Shown: positions 31,506 to 39,074 of the stretch, piece after piece
Position numbering within the stretch: the first letter of the stretch is position 1
Layout: every line of letters starts with the position of its first letter
Source: a virus
Direction: 5' to 3' (one strand)
Length of the DNA: 39,074 nt
IMG/VR virus record: IMGVR_UViG_3300032241_000804
Location: 1 to 39,074 of that record
Position numbers and translations under genes: made by a program
The notes under the pieces: model-generated
Seen by the model: the letters and a program-made list of their open reading frames with translations, nothing else
What the model was told of the DNA's origin: nothing
Database searches by the model: none

Positions 31506-32073
31506 TGACCTTATCCTTTACTGCTTGGTATTGGTCGATACAGGCGTTGAGGCGGGTGATGGCGAGGTCGCCGTCTGCGGCGATGGCTGCAATATCTTTA
31601 AGAGCCTGTCGCTCAGATTCGGCTCCATCTTTTGGATTTCCTCCGGCAGTTCCGGCATCTGCATCGGCTGATACACCACAGGCAGAGGGGAAGCGCAGCT
31701 CGCCAGAGTCAATGCGCTGCACAATAGTAACTTGCTTTTGCTTGATAGCATTTGTAGCCTTTCTGAGTGCTGCTGTCTTGTCTTTCAGCGTCTGTGCTAG
31801 CTCAGCTTCCTTTGCCCGAGCCTCTGCGTTTAACCGTTCAATCTCTTCCTTGTCTTCAGCTACCCTGCGCTCGTATCCCTTGTGATCCGCAACGTAGTAA
31901 CCCCCACCCAATGCCATCACCACCCCGCCAATCTGCATCAGCAAGGCATAGGTAGCGATCACCGGCAATAGCTTGGCAAAGTAACTAATACCGTACAAGG
32001 CTACACCACCCACCAAGGCGGCAACGGCCAGGACGTAGAACAGGTCACTAAAGAATGACAGTATCCACGTCAT
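31492..32073 (-). CDS. Rz: Inner-membrane spanin (Rz-like)
   Basis: 193 residues. Two hydrophobic segments (about 8-30 and 36-60) are followed by a charged coiled coil from about 65 to 115 (AEDKEEIERLNAEARAKEAE) and a periplasmic end with SGELRFPSACGVSADADAG, typical of Rz C-termini. A second span is more than most Rz proteins have, so it may carry an extra membrane hairpin. The Rz1 frame lies inside it. With Rz1 it joins inner and outer membranes in the last step of lysis. Confidence 0.8.
   Translation of the reverse strand: MTWILSFFSDLFYVLAVAALVGGVALYGISYFAKLLPVIATYALLMQIGGVVMALGGGYYVADHKGYERRVAEDKEEIERLNAEARAKEAELAQTLKDKTAALRKATNAIKQKQVTIVQRIDSGELRFPSACGVSADADAGTAGGNPKDGAESERQALKDIAAIAADGDLAITRLNACIDQYQAVKDKVNGKQ
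31518..31751 (-). CDS. Rz1: Outer-membrane spanin (Rz1-like lipoprotein), embedded in Rz
   Basis: 77 residues in a different frame, wholly within the Rz gene. MLSSKSKLLLCSALTLASC carries a lipobox LASC with lipid-modified Cys19, then a Pro-rich mature part (SPLPVVYQPMQMPELPEEIQ). Nested Rz1 genes are the classical lambda-type arrangement. Mature length about 58 is normal. Confidence 0.82.
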   Translation of the reverse strand: MLSSKSKLLLCSALTLASCASPLPVVYQPMQMPELPEEIQKMEPNLSDRLLKILQPSPQTATSPSPASTPVSTNTKQ

Positions 32074-32540
32074 TCGGCCTCCGCTCTGGCAGAAGACATG
32101 CGTTCGCGCTCATGGTCAGGCTCCAGCGTAGGAGGCGTAATAGGCGCAGGAGGGGGTGTCCAAGATGGTTCTGTTACCACCACTACGGGCGCAGGAGGCG
32201 GGGGCGGAGGAGGAGTATAGGCGGGCGTATTGTTCTTAGCCGCCGTGATCATGTTGGAAGCTTCTGTCGTGATGCCTTTGGTCAAGATACCACCGATGCC
32301 GCCGACGATCAGTAGCACAATGTCGTTCAACATCTTGGTGTAAGCCTGGTCGATTGGGGCCATCGCCTTCATAGGCTGGGTAACGAACGTCACCGAATAC
32401 AGCAAGGCAATGGTAATAAAACCAAAGATCAACGTCACCATGATGATGACAAACGCCCGAACACGGGTATCTATCTCCTCGGCAGTTAGTCGCTGCTGAT
32501 CCGGCTTGCTGGTTAGGAGGGCTAACAGAATTTCCTTCAA
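32070..32540 (-). CDS. Two-span membrane protein, holin candidate
   Basis: 156 residues. A polar start (LTSKPDQQRLTAEEIDTRVR) precedes spans at about 28-52 (FVIIMVTLIFGFITIALLYS) and 73-92 (DIVLLIVGGIGGILT). The tail is a run of Pro (YTPPPPPPPAPVVV), then acidic and basic residues. Position beside spanin and endolysin supports holin function, but no specific family is matched. The stop overlaps the Rz start (ATGA). Confidence 0.6.
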   Translation of the reverse strand: MKEILLALLTSKPDQQRLTAEEIDTRVRAFVIIMVTLIFGFITIALLYSVTFVTQPMKAMAPIDQAYTKMLNDIVLLIVGGIGGILTKGITTEASNMITAAKNNTPAYTPPPPPPPAPVVVVTEPSWTPPPAPITPPTLEPDHERERMSSARAEAE

Positions 32541-32718
32541 GTTTCTTCTCCAAAATAGGGGCTATCAGATACTCAGGGCAAGTCTGCGTAAACTCGCACG
32601 CAGGCTTTTGACACTGAGCATCACCAAAATGCTTGGGTTCTTGGCAATGGTAACGGTATTCGTCACCGCAGCCGCTAAGACTTATGGTGGTGAGCAGGAC
32701 GGCTATTAGTCTTCGCAT
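32236..32718 (-). CDS. Lipoprotein, frame extends across the holin gene
   Basis: MRRLIAVLLTTISLSGC is a signal peptide with lipobox LSGC (Cys17). The mature start GDEYRYHCQEPKHFGDAQCQ and KPACEFTQTCPEYLI is a cysteine-rich pattern I know from small phage lipoproteins of 60-80 residues. After about residue 60 the frame stays open for another 100 codons over the holin gene, with Arg/His/Cys-rich, unlikely composition. The real product may be short by some mechanism, or the overlap is truly coding. I treat only the first 60 residues as safe. Confidence 0.55.
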   Translation of the reverse strand: MRRLIAVLLTTISLSGCGDEYRYHCQEPKHFGDAQCQKPACEFTQTCPEYLIAPILEKKLEGNSVSPPNQQAGSAATNCRGDRYPCSGVCHHHGDVDLWFYYHCLAVFGDVRYPAYEGDGPNRPGLHQDVERHCATDRRRHRWYLDQRHHDRSFQHDHGG

Positions 32719-33193
32719 AGTCCACTGCCTCCTGAACAAAATAATACCCAACAACACCCAATACAACGACCAGTACGACGATGAGGGCGGCTAGGAAAAA
32801 CTCTTCTTGCTCTTTCTTTTGAGCCTTGGCGCGGTCTTCGGCAGCTTGGGCTGCGTACTTGTCGGCCTTGTCCATCTCGCCTGCGCGGGATTTGATCTTA
32901 TTCCAAACGTCGATCTTACCGGCTTGCATGAATAGCAACTGCAGCTCGGCTTCAAATTGGCGGGTCTGTTCAAGCGCCATCTCGATCTCAATGGCCGCAC
33001 CCATGTTGGAAGCATTACCGGATTTTTTGGCCTCGGTAACGGCCTTGACTGCAACGTCTTTGGCAGTGAAATATCGACCCAGTACCGGGCCTAGAGACGC
33101 GACATCATCTACAGTCTGACTGGCCTGTTTGACCATCTTGACTGCCTTCTGAATGCCCGAAAGGGCTAGGCCGATGCTTACTGGGTCGATCAT
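32675..33193 (-). CDS. Membrane-anchored helical virion-operon protein
   Basis: 172 residues. MIDPVSIGLALSGIQKAVKM, DDVASLGPVLGRYF and the helix GAAIEIEMALEQTRQFEAEL match a family common in phages of aquatic bacteria (recalled). A charged linker precedes one membrane span (about 132-155, LAALIVVLVVVLGVVGYYF), then a His-rich tail. Role unknown; orientation suggests a cytoplasmic domain tethered to the inner membrane. Confidence 0.68.
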   Translation of the reverse strand: MIDPVSIGLALSGIQKAVKMVKQASQTVDDVASLGPVLGRYFTAKDVAVKAVTEAKKSGNASNMGAAIEIEMALEQTRQFEAELQLLFMQAGKIDVWNKIKSRAGEMDKADKYAAQAAEDRAKAQKKEQEEFFLAALIVVLVVVLGVVGYYFVQEAVDYAKTNSRPAHHHKS

Positions 33194-33258
33194 ACTAATA
33201 CCATTGGTGAGTCATCATGTACAACAATGGCAGGCTCAGTAAGAGCCTAACCACTGGG

Positions 33259-33480
33259 TCAAGATGTAGCTTGAGCAGCGCCAGCATCGCCAGCGCCGGT
33301 ATCAGCACTGGTAGCAGCAGGTTCAGCAGGGGCCACATCTCCTTCAGGAGCAGCAGGTTGTTGAGCAACAGCGCCATTAACCAACTTGTCAATCAAACCA
33401 CGTGAAATCTTGTGTGGCAGTTCTTCGAGAGCAGCCAAGATGGTACGCAGTTCTTGTTCGGTGTGAGTAAAGTTAAACAT
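33259..33480 (-). CDS. 73-residue protein, unknown function
   Basis: Starts at 33480 after AGGAAAATT. MFNFTHTEQELRTILAALEE and LPHKISRGLIDKLVNG form a helical part, followed by an Ala/Pro-rich flexible tail. Similar small proteins occur in T4-like and aquatic phages, by recollection. Role unknown. Confidence 0.6.
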   Translation of the reverse strand: MFNFTHTEQELRTILAALEELPHKISRGLIDKLVNGAVAQQPAAPEGDVAPAEPAATSADTGAGDAGAAQATS

Positions 33481-33534
33481 AATTTTCCTAATCGCAGCGG
33501 CTGAGAAGGGGCAGCCGTGTAACCCCATATTTAT

Positions 33535-33554
33535 TGTAGCCCGAGTAGGCTACA
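33535..33554 (-). terminator. Hairpin after the 33558 gene
   Basis: TGTAGCC and GGCTACA form a 7-bp stem with a six-base loop right after the stop. No T-run follows, so it is at most a weak terminator or mRNA 3' end. Confidence 0.4.
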
Positions 33555-33557
33555 GAT

Positions 33558-33896
33558 TTACGACTGCGCCCAAGGAAGCGGATTAGTCACGGGCGAGATT
33601 GGAGGATTGGCAAGTGACGAAAGTTGACCCTGCACATTCGCCTCAAAGTTGGCGATACCTTGTGCGCCCAAAGACTCTTGCACCCAGCCAATGACTTGGG
33701 CTTGAGTCAGGCTTGCATAAGGTTCAAAACCAGCTTGTGCGTCAGTAACGGGGTACTGGGTGTTGCCACCGATAGATGCGGTGTTTGTGCCGTCATTACC
33801 AGTTAATTCCCAGTTGACGTTCACAACGTAGCCAGCGTTTGTGCCGCTAGGCCATTGTTGCATGGAGGTGATTTGCCAAGTGTAAACTGTTGACAT
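33558..33896 (-). CDS. Small beta-rich phage protein (DUF7936-like)
   Basis: 112 residues: VYTWQITSMQQWPSG, AGYVVNVNWELTGNDG and FEPYASLTQAQVIGWVQESL. The layout matches a family of phage proteins adjacent to tail-fibre genes (DUF7936, recalled). AGGAAATC precedes the ATG. Function unknown. Confidence 0.65.
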   Translation of the reverse strand: MSTVYTWQITSMQQWPSGTNAGYVVNVNWELTGNDGTNTASIGGNTQYPVTDAQAGFEPYASLTQAQVIGWVQESLGAQGIANFEANVQGQLSSLANPPISPVTNPLPWAQS

Positions 33897-33914
33897 GAGA
33901 TTTCCTTTCGGGGG

Positions 33915-36900
33915 TTAGAAGCCAGCTACGCCAGCGGATTTAAGTTTTGCTTGCAAGTCGGCGTTTTGAGCCGAAAGTTCTTGAATTGCGTTAACCATGT
34001 GCCAAATCAAGTTGCTTGAGTCCACAGACATGACGCCGGTAGATTCTGTCTTAACGCAGTCAGGCAAGACCTGCTGAAGTTCTTGCGCTATTGGGCCGAT
34101 TTGTACGCCCTTGATGTCAATAGCGTTTGACTTGTCCAACTCGGTAATTTCATCAGGCAAGCGGTATTCAAAGTTCCGCACTTTGATTTGGTTAACCGCA
34201 GACAGACCGACTGTGTTGTCAACAATGTTCTTTTTAAGGCGCTGGTCAGAAGTGACTGACCACAAAGTTGAGTTGTTGCCTTGGTAAACGCCGCCAGAAT
34301 TGGGGTTGATAAAACCTGTAGATGCACCTTTTCCTACACAAGCACCAGTACTTAATACAAGTTCATTGCTAACACTTGTAGAAGAAGCACCAGCCTGAGT
34401 TCCAATATAAGTGCCATTGTTTCCTGTTGCCCAAACATTGACGTTATAGCCAGCCTGATAACCCAGACAAATATTATTTGTTCCAGTTGTTACACCATAG
34501 CCAGCTTGATAACCTAAAGCCGTAATTGTTCCTGTTGTAACGCTGTAAGCTGTTTGATACCCAACCGCTGTGTTGTTGTTGGCTGTGGTGTTGGCATTTA
34601 ATGCGCCAAAACCAATACCAGTATTATTTCCACCAGTGGTATTGGCGGACAAATTTCCTTCTCCAACTGCTATGTTGTAAGAGCCGGTTGTGTTTACTTG
34701 AAGTGGAGCATTGGAGTTGTAATTTGAACCAACTGCGACGTTTGATTGACCAGTGGTGTTGTCTTGCAATGCATTGTTTCCAATTGCAACGATGCCAGCA
34801 CCAGTTGTTGTGTATTGCGCCGCCTGTATACCAATTGCAGTTATGTAACCACCAGTAGAACTATATGCGGCCTTGTATCCAAGTGCCGTTACAGATGTTG
34901 CTGTGGTGTTTGAGTAAGCCGCCTGATAACCTACTGCTGTGTTGTTAGAGGCTGTGGTGTTAGCGGCAAGCGCATAACGACCTAAAGCGGTGTTATATGA
35001 ACCACTTGTATTTAACTGAAGTGTGTTTGTTCCAAAAGCTGCATTGTCTGTCCCAGTACCGCTTGCATACATCGCAGCATCACCAACTGCCGTATTGTTT
35101 GCGCCTGTCTGTTGTTGCCCCGCATACGAACCTACATAGGTACAATAGTTTGCATTTGATGTGTAACCAGCAAGATAACCTATTGCAGTAAGGCGAGTAC
35201 CTGTGGAGTTGGTATACCCTGCCTGATACCCAACAGCGGTGTTGTTAGAGGCTGTGGTGTTGTTAAAAAGTGCATTTGTACCAATTGCTGTATTAGCTGT
35301 GCCGGTAGTGTTGTAATAAGCGGTGTTATAGCCAATTGCAACGTTATTATTTGCCGTTGTGTTTGAGTAAAGAGCGCTGTTACCCAAAGCAGTATTAGCC
35401 AACCCTGTGCTATTGCTGTAAATGGATTGGTAGCCCACAGCGGTGTTGTATGAGGCTGTGGTGTTAGCACCCAAAGCGTAATAGCCCAAAGCAACATTGT
35501 ATGCACCAGTGCTGTTTGCTACTAATGTGCGATAACCTATTGCGGTATTTTGGTCGCCAGTAGTATTAGATTGAAGTGCTTGGTATCCAAATGCTGATTG
35601 CGAATTTACTGTGTTTGAGTAAGCTGCTTGATACCCTACTGCTGTACTGTTAGAGGCTGTGGTGTTGGAGTAAAGGGCTTGATGACCAACTGCTGCGTTG
35701 TAATTCCCAGAAGTATTAGCTCCAAGGGCGCCATTACCAAGTCCGTTATTGTCACTTCCTGTGGTGTTATTAAACCCCGAAGGTAAAATTGAGGTATCTG
35801 TGCCGCCAATGTAATTGTTATTTGAGCCGCTGGTGTTGTAATAACCAGATTGCATACCCATAAAAATATTGGCGCTGCCAGTACTTGTACCGCCAGCATT
35901 TACACCCCAGCCAATACCAATGTTATAAGAGCCAGTGGTATTTGTATATCCAGCTTGATACCCAAAATAATTATTTCTGGTTCCTGAAGTATTACTATAC
36001 CCAGCTTGATACCCTACTGCGGTGTTGTTAGAGGCTGTGGTGTTGCTGTTAAGAGCGTTTACACCTAATGCAACATTGTATGAACCGCTTGTATTGCTAT
36101 ACATTGCGTCAGCACCCATAGAAACATTTAATGTTCCTGTGGTATTAAGATACATAGCCCTACGACCAACACCCGTGTTGTAATCTCCTGTGTTTGAATA
36201 CAGAGAACCTTGACCTAGAGCGGTGTTATATCCAACAGAACCATTGTATGAATATAACGATTGATACCCTACGGCTGTGTTGCTAGATGCTGTGGTGTTT
36301 GACTTGAGTGCGGTGTATCCTATGGCTACGTTGTTTGAGCCAGTGGTGTTATTGACCAATGCCCCAGTTGAAAACGCAGAATTGTAGCCACCTGTTGTAT
36401 TACTGTACAAAGCGGCATTAAACACGCCAGTCTCAAGACCACCAAACGCAGAGTTGGCTTGGCCCGTGGTGTTGCTGTACAAAGCCTGATAGCCGAAAGC
36501 ATTAACTGATACACCAGTCGTATTTGAGTAAGCCGCCTGATAACCTACAGCAGTGTTGTTAGAGGCTGTGGTGTTGGATTGCAGAGAAGAAACACCTATA
36601 GCGGTGTTAAAACCACCCGTGGTATTGTAATAAAGCGCATTCAAACCAATGCCGGTGTTTGTAATACCAGAAGTATTTGAAAACAATGCGTTTGAACCAA
36701 TCGCAGTATTTTGATAACCACTTGTATTAGCCGACAAAGCACTAGCACCCACAGCAGTATTTGTAGAAACACTACCAGCCCCTTGACCCACAGTCAGTCC
36801 GTGGATAGAGGCGTCAGATGTGCTTCTAATGCCACCTGATACATCCAACTTATAAGCTGGCGAACTTGTCCCAATACCTAGGTTGCCGGAGGTGTCGATA

Positions 36901-37943
36901 GTGGCTTTGACGGTGTTTCCTGTTGCAAATTGCAGGGCATGAGATGTATATGTTCCAATGTATGCAGCCGTTGATCCGATGCCACCAACAAAACCTATGG
37001 TTGCCCCGCGAAAACGTAGATATTCCGCGCTGTCAGTTCCATCAATATAAACCTGACCACCGCTAACATTTAGTTTTACAGAAGGTGAACTTGTCCCAAT
37101 ACCCAGACCTGTGCTGGTCAGGCGCATTTGTTCGGTGCCGCCAATCAAATAAGAAGTAAAAGTTCCAGCGTTAATATCCGTTTCAGTTGCGTTGTATGCA
37201 AAAACAAAATTTGACCCACTTGGAGTAACAGCGCCACTATAAATTGCACCATAACTACCACCTGTGTATGGACGAATTAAAGTTTGTGATGCCGCTATTG
37301 AACCTACACCAAGACTTGTTCCATCATACGTCAGCGTAGACCCCGTAGTCAGCACCTTAGAGCCGTTCAAATAGGCTACACCATTGGCCGTGCCGCCACC
37401 AAGCGTCAAGTTCGTGCCGTCAAATGTTAAATTAGCTGAGTCTGTTTCCAAACCGCCAGTAGTGCTGTACACCACACGACCCGAGGTCAGGCTAGTATTT
37501 GTGATCGAGCTAAACACACCCGCGCCGCTTTGAGTCGAGGTCTTAACCCATGCCGAGCTAGAGGTGTTGTAAGCAATCGTGCAGTATTCACCGACTGCAA
37601 TAGTCAAGCCGCCAACCGTCTGGGCGTAGCCGCCAGTGGTGCTGTTCATGACCGTGTAGGTCTTGCTCGATGCAGGCAGAGTAATCGTGCGTGTCGCAGT
37701 GCGTGCGCCAGACAGCAGGAGAATGGCGTATTGGGCCGAAGTGCTGGAGAGGTTAGTGCCCGAGCTGGTCGCCTGTGTGATGGTCAGCGTGACGTTGCCA
37801 TCGGTAGTAATGTTCTGTGTACCGGCAACAGCAACATCCAGAATAGACGAAACGCCGTTGTTTACATCATCGCCCCAAGTTCCCACTTCCGTGCCATCGA
37901 CGGGTTGAACAAGAGCCAACAGCGAGGTATATCCAATAGACAT
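33915..37943 (-). CDS. 1342-residue tail fibre with YadA-like repeats and S74 chaperone
   Basis: The N-terminus (SLLALVQPVDGTEVGTWGDD) is the usual virion-attachment part. Residues about 388-1190 are dozens of 14-16-residue units of the type NTAVGYQAxYSNTTG, as in trimeric adhesin heads, which stack into a beta-roll trimer. Residues 1232-1342 are an intramolecular chaperone of the S74 peptidase family: TSDQRLKKNI gives Ser1232 and the Lys of the cleavage dyad, then QIGPIAQELQQVLPD and a final coiled coil. The chaperone folds the trimer and cuts itself off. The fibre probably binds the host surface. Confidence 0.85.
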   Translation of the reverse strand: MSIGYTSLLALVQPVDGTEVGTWGDDVNNGVSSILDVAVAGTQNITTDGNVTLTITQATSSGTNLSSTSAQYAILLLSGARTATRTITLPASSKTYTVMNSTTGGYAQTVGGLTIAVGEYCTIAYNTSSSAWVKTSTQSGAGVFSSITNTSLTSGRVVYSTTGGLETDSANLTFDGTNLTLGGGTANGVAYLNGSKVLTTGSTLTYDGTSLGVGSIAASQTLIRPYTGGSYGAIYSGAVTPSGSNFVFAYNATETDINAGTFTSYLIGGTEQMRLTSTGLGIGTSSPSVKLNVSGGQVYIDGTDSAEYLRFRGATIGFVGGIGSTAAYIGTYTSHALQFATGNTVKATIDTSGNLGIGTSSPAYKLDVSGGIRSTSDASIHGLTVGQGAGSVSTNTAVGASALSANTSGYQNTAIGSNALFSNTSGITNTGIGLNALYYNTTGGFNTAIGVSSLQSNTTASNNTAVGYQAAYSNTTGVSVNAFGYQALYSNTTGQANSAFGGLETGVFNAALYSNTTGGYNSAFSTGALVNNTTGSNNVAIGYTALKSNTTASSNTAVGYQSLYSYNGSVGYNTALGQGSLYSNTGDYNTGVGRRAMYLNTTGTLNVSMGADAMYSNTSGSYNVALGVNALNSNTTASNNTAVGYQAGYSNTSGTRNNYFGYQAGYTNTTGSYNIGIGWGVNAGGTSTGSANIFMGMQSGYYNTSGSNNNYIGGTDTSILPSGFNNTTGSDNNGLGNGALGANTSGNYNAAVGHQALYSNTTASNSTAVGYQAAYSNTVNSQSAFGYQALQSNTTGDQNTAIGYRTLVANSTGAYNVALGYYALGANTTASYNTAVGYQSIYSNSTGLANTALGNSALYSNTTANNNVAIGYNTAYYNTTGTANTAIGTNALFNNTTASNNTAVGYQAGYTNSTGTRLTAIGYLAGYTSNANYCTYVGSYAGQQQTGANNTAVGDAAMYASGTGTDNAAFGTNTLQLNTSGSYNTALGRYALAANTTASNNTAVGYQAAYSNTTATSVTALGYKAAYSSTGGYITAIGIQAAQYTTTGAGIVAIGNNALQDNTTGQSNVAVGSNYNSNAPLQVNTTGSYNIAVGEGNLSANTTGGNNTGIGFGALNANTTANNNTAVGYQTAYSVTTGTITALGYQAGYGVTTGTNNICLGYQAGYNVNVWATGNNGTYIGTQAGASSTSVSNELVLSTGACVGKGASTGFINPNSGGVYQGNNSTLWSVTSDQRLKKNIVDNTVGLSAVNQIKVRNFEYRLPDEITELDKSNAIDIKGVQIGPIAQELQQVLPDCVKTESTGVMSVDSSNLIWHMVNAIQELSAQNADLQAKLKSAGVAGF
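34370..36790. repeat. DNA repeat tract of the tail fibre head
   Basis: The repeated units are close at DNA level. The 17-mer TTAGAGGCTGTGGTGTT occurs identically at 34945, 35245, 35650, 36028 and 36559 (plus strand), each within a longer similar unit. This favours slippage or unequal exchange that would change the number of units and so fibre length. Confidence 0.75.
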
Positions 37944-37952
37944 AGTATTTCC

Positions 37953-39041
37953 TTAATTCTTCACTTGCGTCCAAGTGGTAGTCTGCGTATCGTCAACTTG
38001 TGACCACGACACCGACTGAGCATCATTGATATTCTGCCAGTTTGCGGTTTGGTTGTCACTAATATTTGACCATGTTACCGTTTGAGAATCATTTATTTGT
38101 GACCAGTTCGGCGTCTGGTCGTCAGGGATCGGGTTCCACAACAGCGCCCCCAAGAAAGAGTCAGCCATCGTAGCCGTCTCAATCACGTTCGCCATCATAA
38201 CAATATAGTTTGTCCAAGCGTCCGTTACCGTTGCCGTCTCAGTCACCGAAACCTGCATCACATTTGAGGGTGTAACGCTATCCGTTACAGTCGCCATCTC
38301 AACCACAGAGGCAGGCAGGCTATTTACCCCATTCACGGTATCCGTAATTGTTGCAGTCTCAGTCAGCGTGTTGTTGTAAATCTGACCGCCAAAGGACGAT
38401 TCGGTAACCGTAGCCGTCTCGCTAACCGCCACATTAAAGTTGACCTGGACAGCCACAGTATCCGTTGCGGTCGCAACCTCAGACACCGAAACGCCCATGA
38501 CGTTGGAAACATTAACAGAATCTGTGACTACAGTGGTCTCATTGACCGCCATGTTCATCGTCAGGGTGTCGGAGTTAACGTCAGTAACCGTCGCCGTCTC
38601 AGAAACACTACTGGAATAAACCACTACCCCAGACTGAGAATCCGTCACCGTAGCAGTCTCAGACACCGACATATTCATCGTCAGCGTGTCGCTCACAGTA
38701 TCCGTAACAGTCGCCACCTCAGTGACGGCCATGTTCATCGTCAGGGTATCGGAAACAGTATCAGTAACAGTGGCAGTCTCGCTGACCGCAACACTCATTA
38801 CGTTGGAAACATTTACAGAATCAGTAACAGTGGATGTTTCACTGACGGCACTAGCGTAGACAATTTGGCTTGACTGGGAGTTGGTTACCGTAGCCGTTTC
38901 ACTTATTGCACTTGAAAAAGCCTGTGCCGAGGACTCGGAATCAGTAACGGCAGCTGTTTCAGCGGTCGAGTTATCAAAGACCGATCTACTCCAACCGGCC
39001 TGACCCCACCATCCTGATCCCCAGCCGCCCGTTGTTGACAT
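37953..39041 (-). CDS. Repeat-rich virion protein, probable tail fibre or tip
   Basis: 362 residues. A Gly/Trp start (STTGGWGSGWWGQAGW) is followed by about a dozen 20-22-residue repeats with SETATVTDSV at their head and a hydrophobic (NVMxV or TMNM) middle. Five Trp repeats of 11-12 residues (NWSQINDSQTVTW type) end the protein. This two-part structure is typical of phage adhesive appendage proteins. DNA repeats are also near identical. It lies just upstream of the fibre gene in the same operon. Confidence 0.65.
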   Translation of the reverse strand: MSTTGGWGSGWWGQAGWSRSVFDNSTAETAAVTDSESSAQAFSSAISETATVTNSQSSQIVYASAVSETSTVTDSVNVSNVMSVAVSETATVTDTVSDTLTMNMAVTEVATVTDTVSDTLTMNMSVSETATVTDSQSGVVVYSSSVSETATVTDVNSDTLTMNMAVNETTVVTDSVNVSNVMGVSVSEVATATDTVAVQVNFNVAVSETATVTESSFGGQIYNNTLTETATITDTVNGVNSLPASVVEMATVTDSVTPSNVMQVSVTETATVTDAWTNYIVMMANVIETATMADSFLGALLWNPIPDDQTPNWSQINDSQTVTWSNISDNQTANWQNINDAQSVSWSQVDDTQTTTWTQVKN

Positions 39042-39044
39042 GGG

Positions 39045-39074
39045 TTAAGCAGCTACTAAGTCTGCCTCTGGGAA
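39045..39074 (-). CDS. C-terminal fragment of a gene continuing to the right, unknown product
   Basis: Nine final codons (FPEADLVAA) and a stop, open at the right edge, just upstream of the repeat-protein start. Too short to identify. Confidence 0.4.
   Translation of the reverse strand, partial: FPEADLVAA

Noticed and set aside
33195-33392. Leftward 65-residue very hydrophobic frame (TTG start)
   Set aside because: It is the shifted-frame reading of the Ala/Pro-rich tail of the 33259-33480 gene, where GCN codons become Leu. No ribosome site; only 64 bases are outside that gene.
34370-36790. CRISPR array
   Set aside because: The repeats are contiguous coding units without spacers of uniform size; they belong to the fibre.

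Overview
The window looks like most of the genome of a tailed double-stranded DNA phage (Caudoviricetes). It carries terminase subunits, a recombination/replication module, a two-component spanin lysis cassette and a long block of virion genes. The Rz/Rz1 spanin pair implies a Gram-negative host. Several virion proteins (short-tail-type DNA-ejection candidates, a very large polyvalent protein, and protein types I associate with aquatic phages) suggest a podovirus-like phage of a freshwater or marine proteobacterium, but the host is inferred, not shown. No integrase and no portal or major capsid gene are visible. If the genome is circularly permuted, the missing part (rest of TerL, portal, capsid and others) would lie between the left edge and the right edge.

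Layout. (1) 1-2072, leftward: terminase large subunit, cut by the window edge and interrupted by an intein, a LexA-like winged-helix protein, and terminase small subunit. (2) 2073-2414: divergent control region with a good sigma70-type promoter and an operator-like inverted repeat. (3) 2415-5915, rightward: 13 small, GC-rich, tightly packed probable early genes, mostly of unknown function, including a cysteine-rich gp37-like protein. (4) 5865-10678, leftward: Toprim primase, SF2 helicase, ParB-like protein and small unknown genes. (5) 10679-11233: little coding signal, but a compact candidate small RNA with its own promoter and terminator. (6) 11234-11524, leftward: VRR-NUC nuclease. (7) 11627-15951, rightward: Cas4/RecB-like exonuclease, ERF annealing protein, SSB-like protein, RHH regulator, Ref-like HNH nuclease and small genes. 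(8) 15961-39074, leftward late block: 2088-residue polyvalent virion protein, Gln/Asn-rich repeat protein, sulfotransferase-like enzyme, tail/connector-type protein, GH19 endolysin, spanins, holin candidate, lipoprotein, a 1342-residue S74 tail fibre and a second repeat protein.

The rightward recombination genes form a recognisable set: end-resecting nuclease, annealing protein, single-strand binder and junction or HNH nucleases. The leftward primase and helicase add DNA synthesis functions. Lysis genes sit inside the virion block, so they are probably expressed with it late in infection.

The most unexpected signals are these. First, an intein in TerL exactly at the VVM/TRWH ATPase motif. 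Second, a dispersed 14-bp near-palindrome, TGGTAAYRWTWCCA, present about 13 times in coding and intergenic DNA and read in all three codon frames, including twice within the ParB-like gene and twice just upstream of the terminase small-subunit gene. Third, a candidate structured small RNA at 11023-11123.
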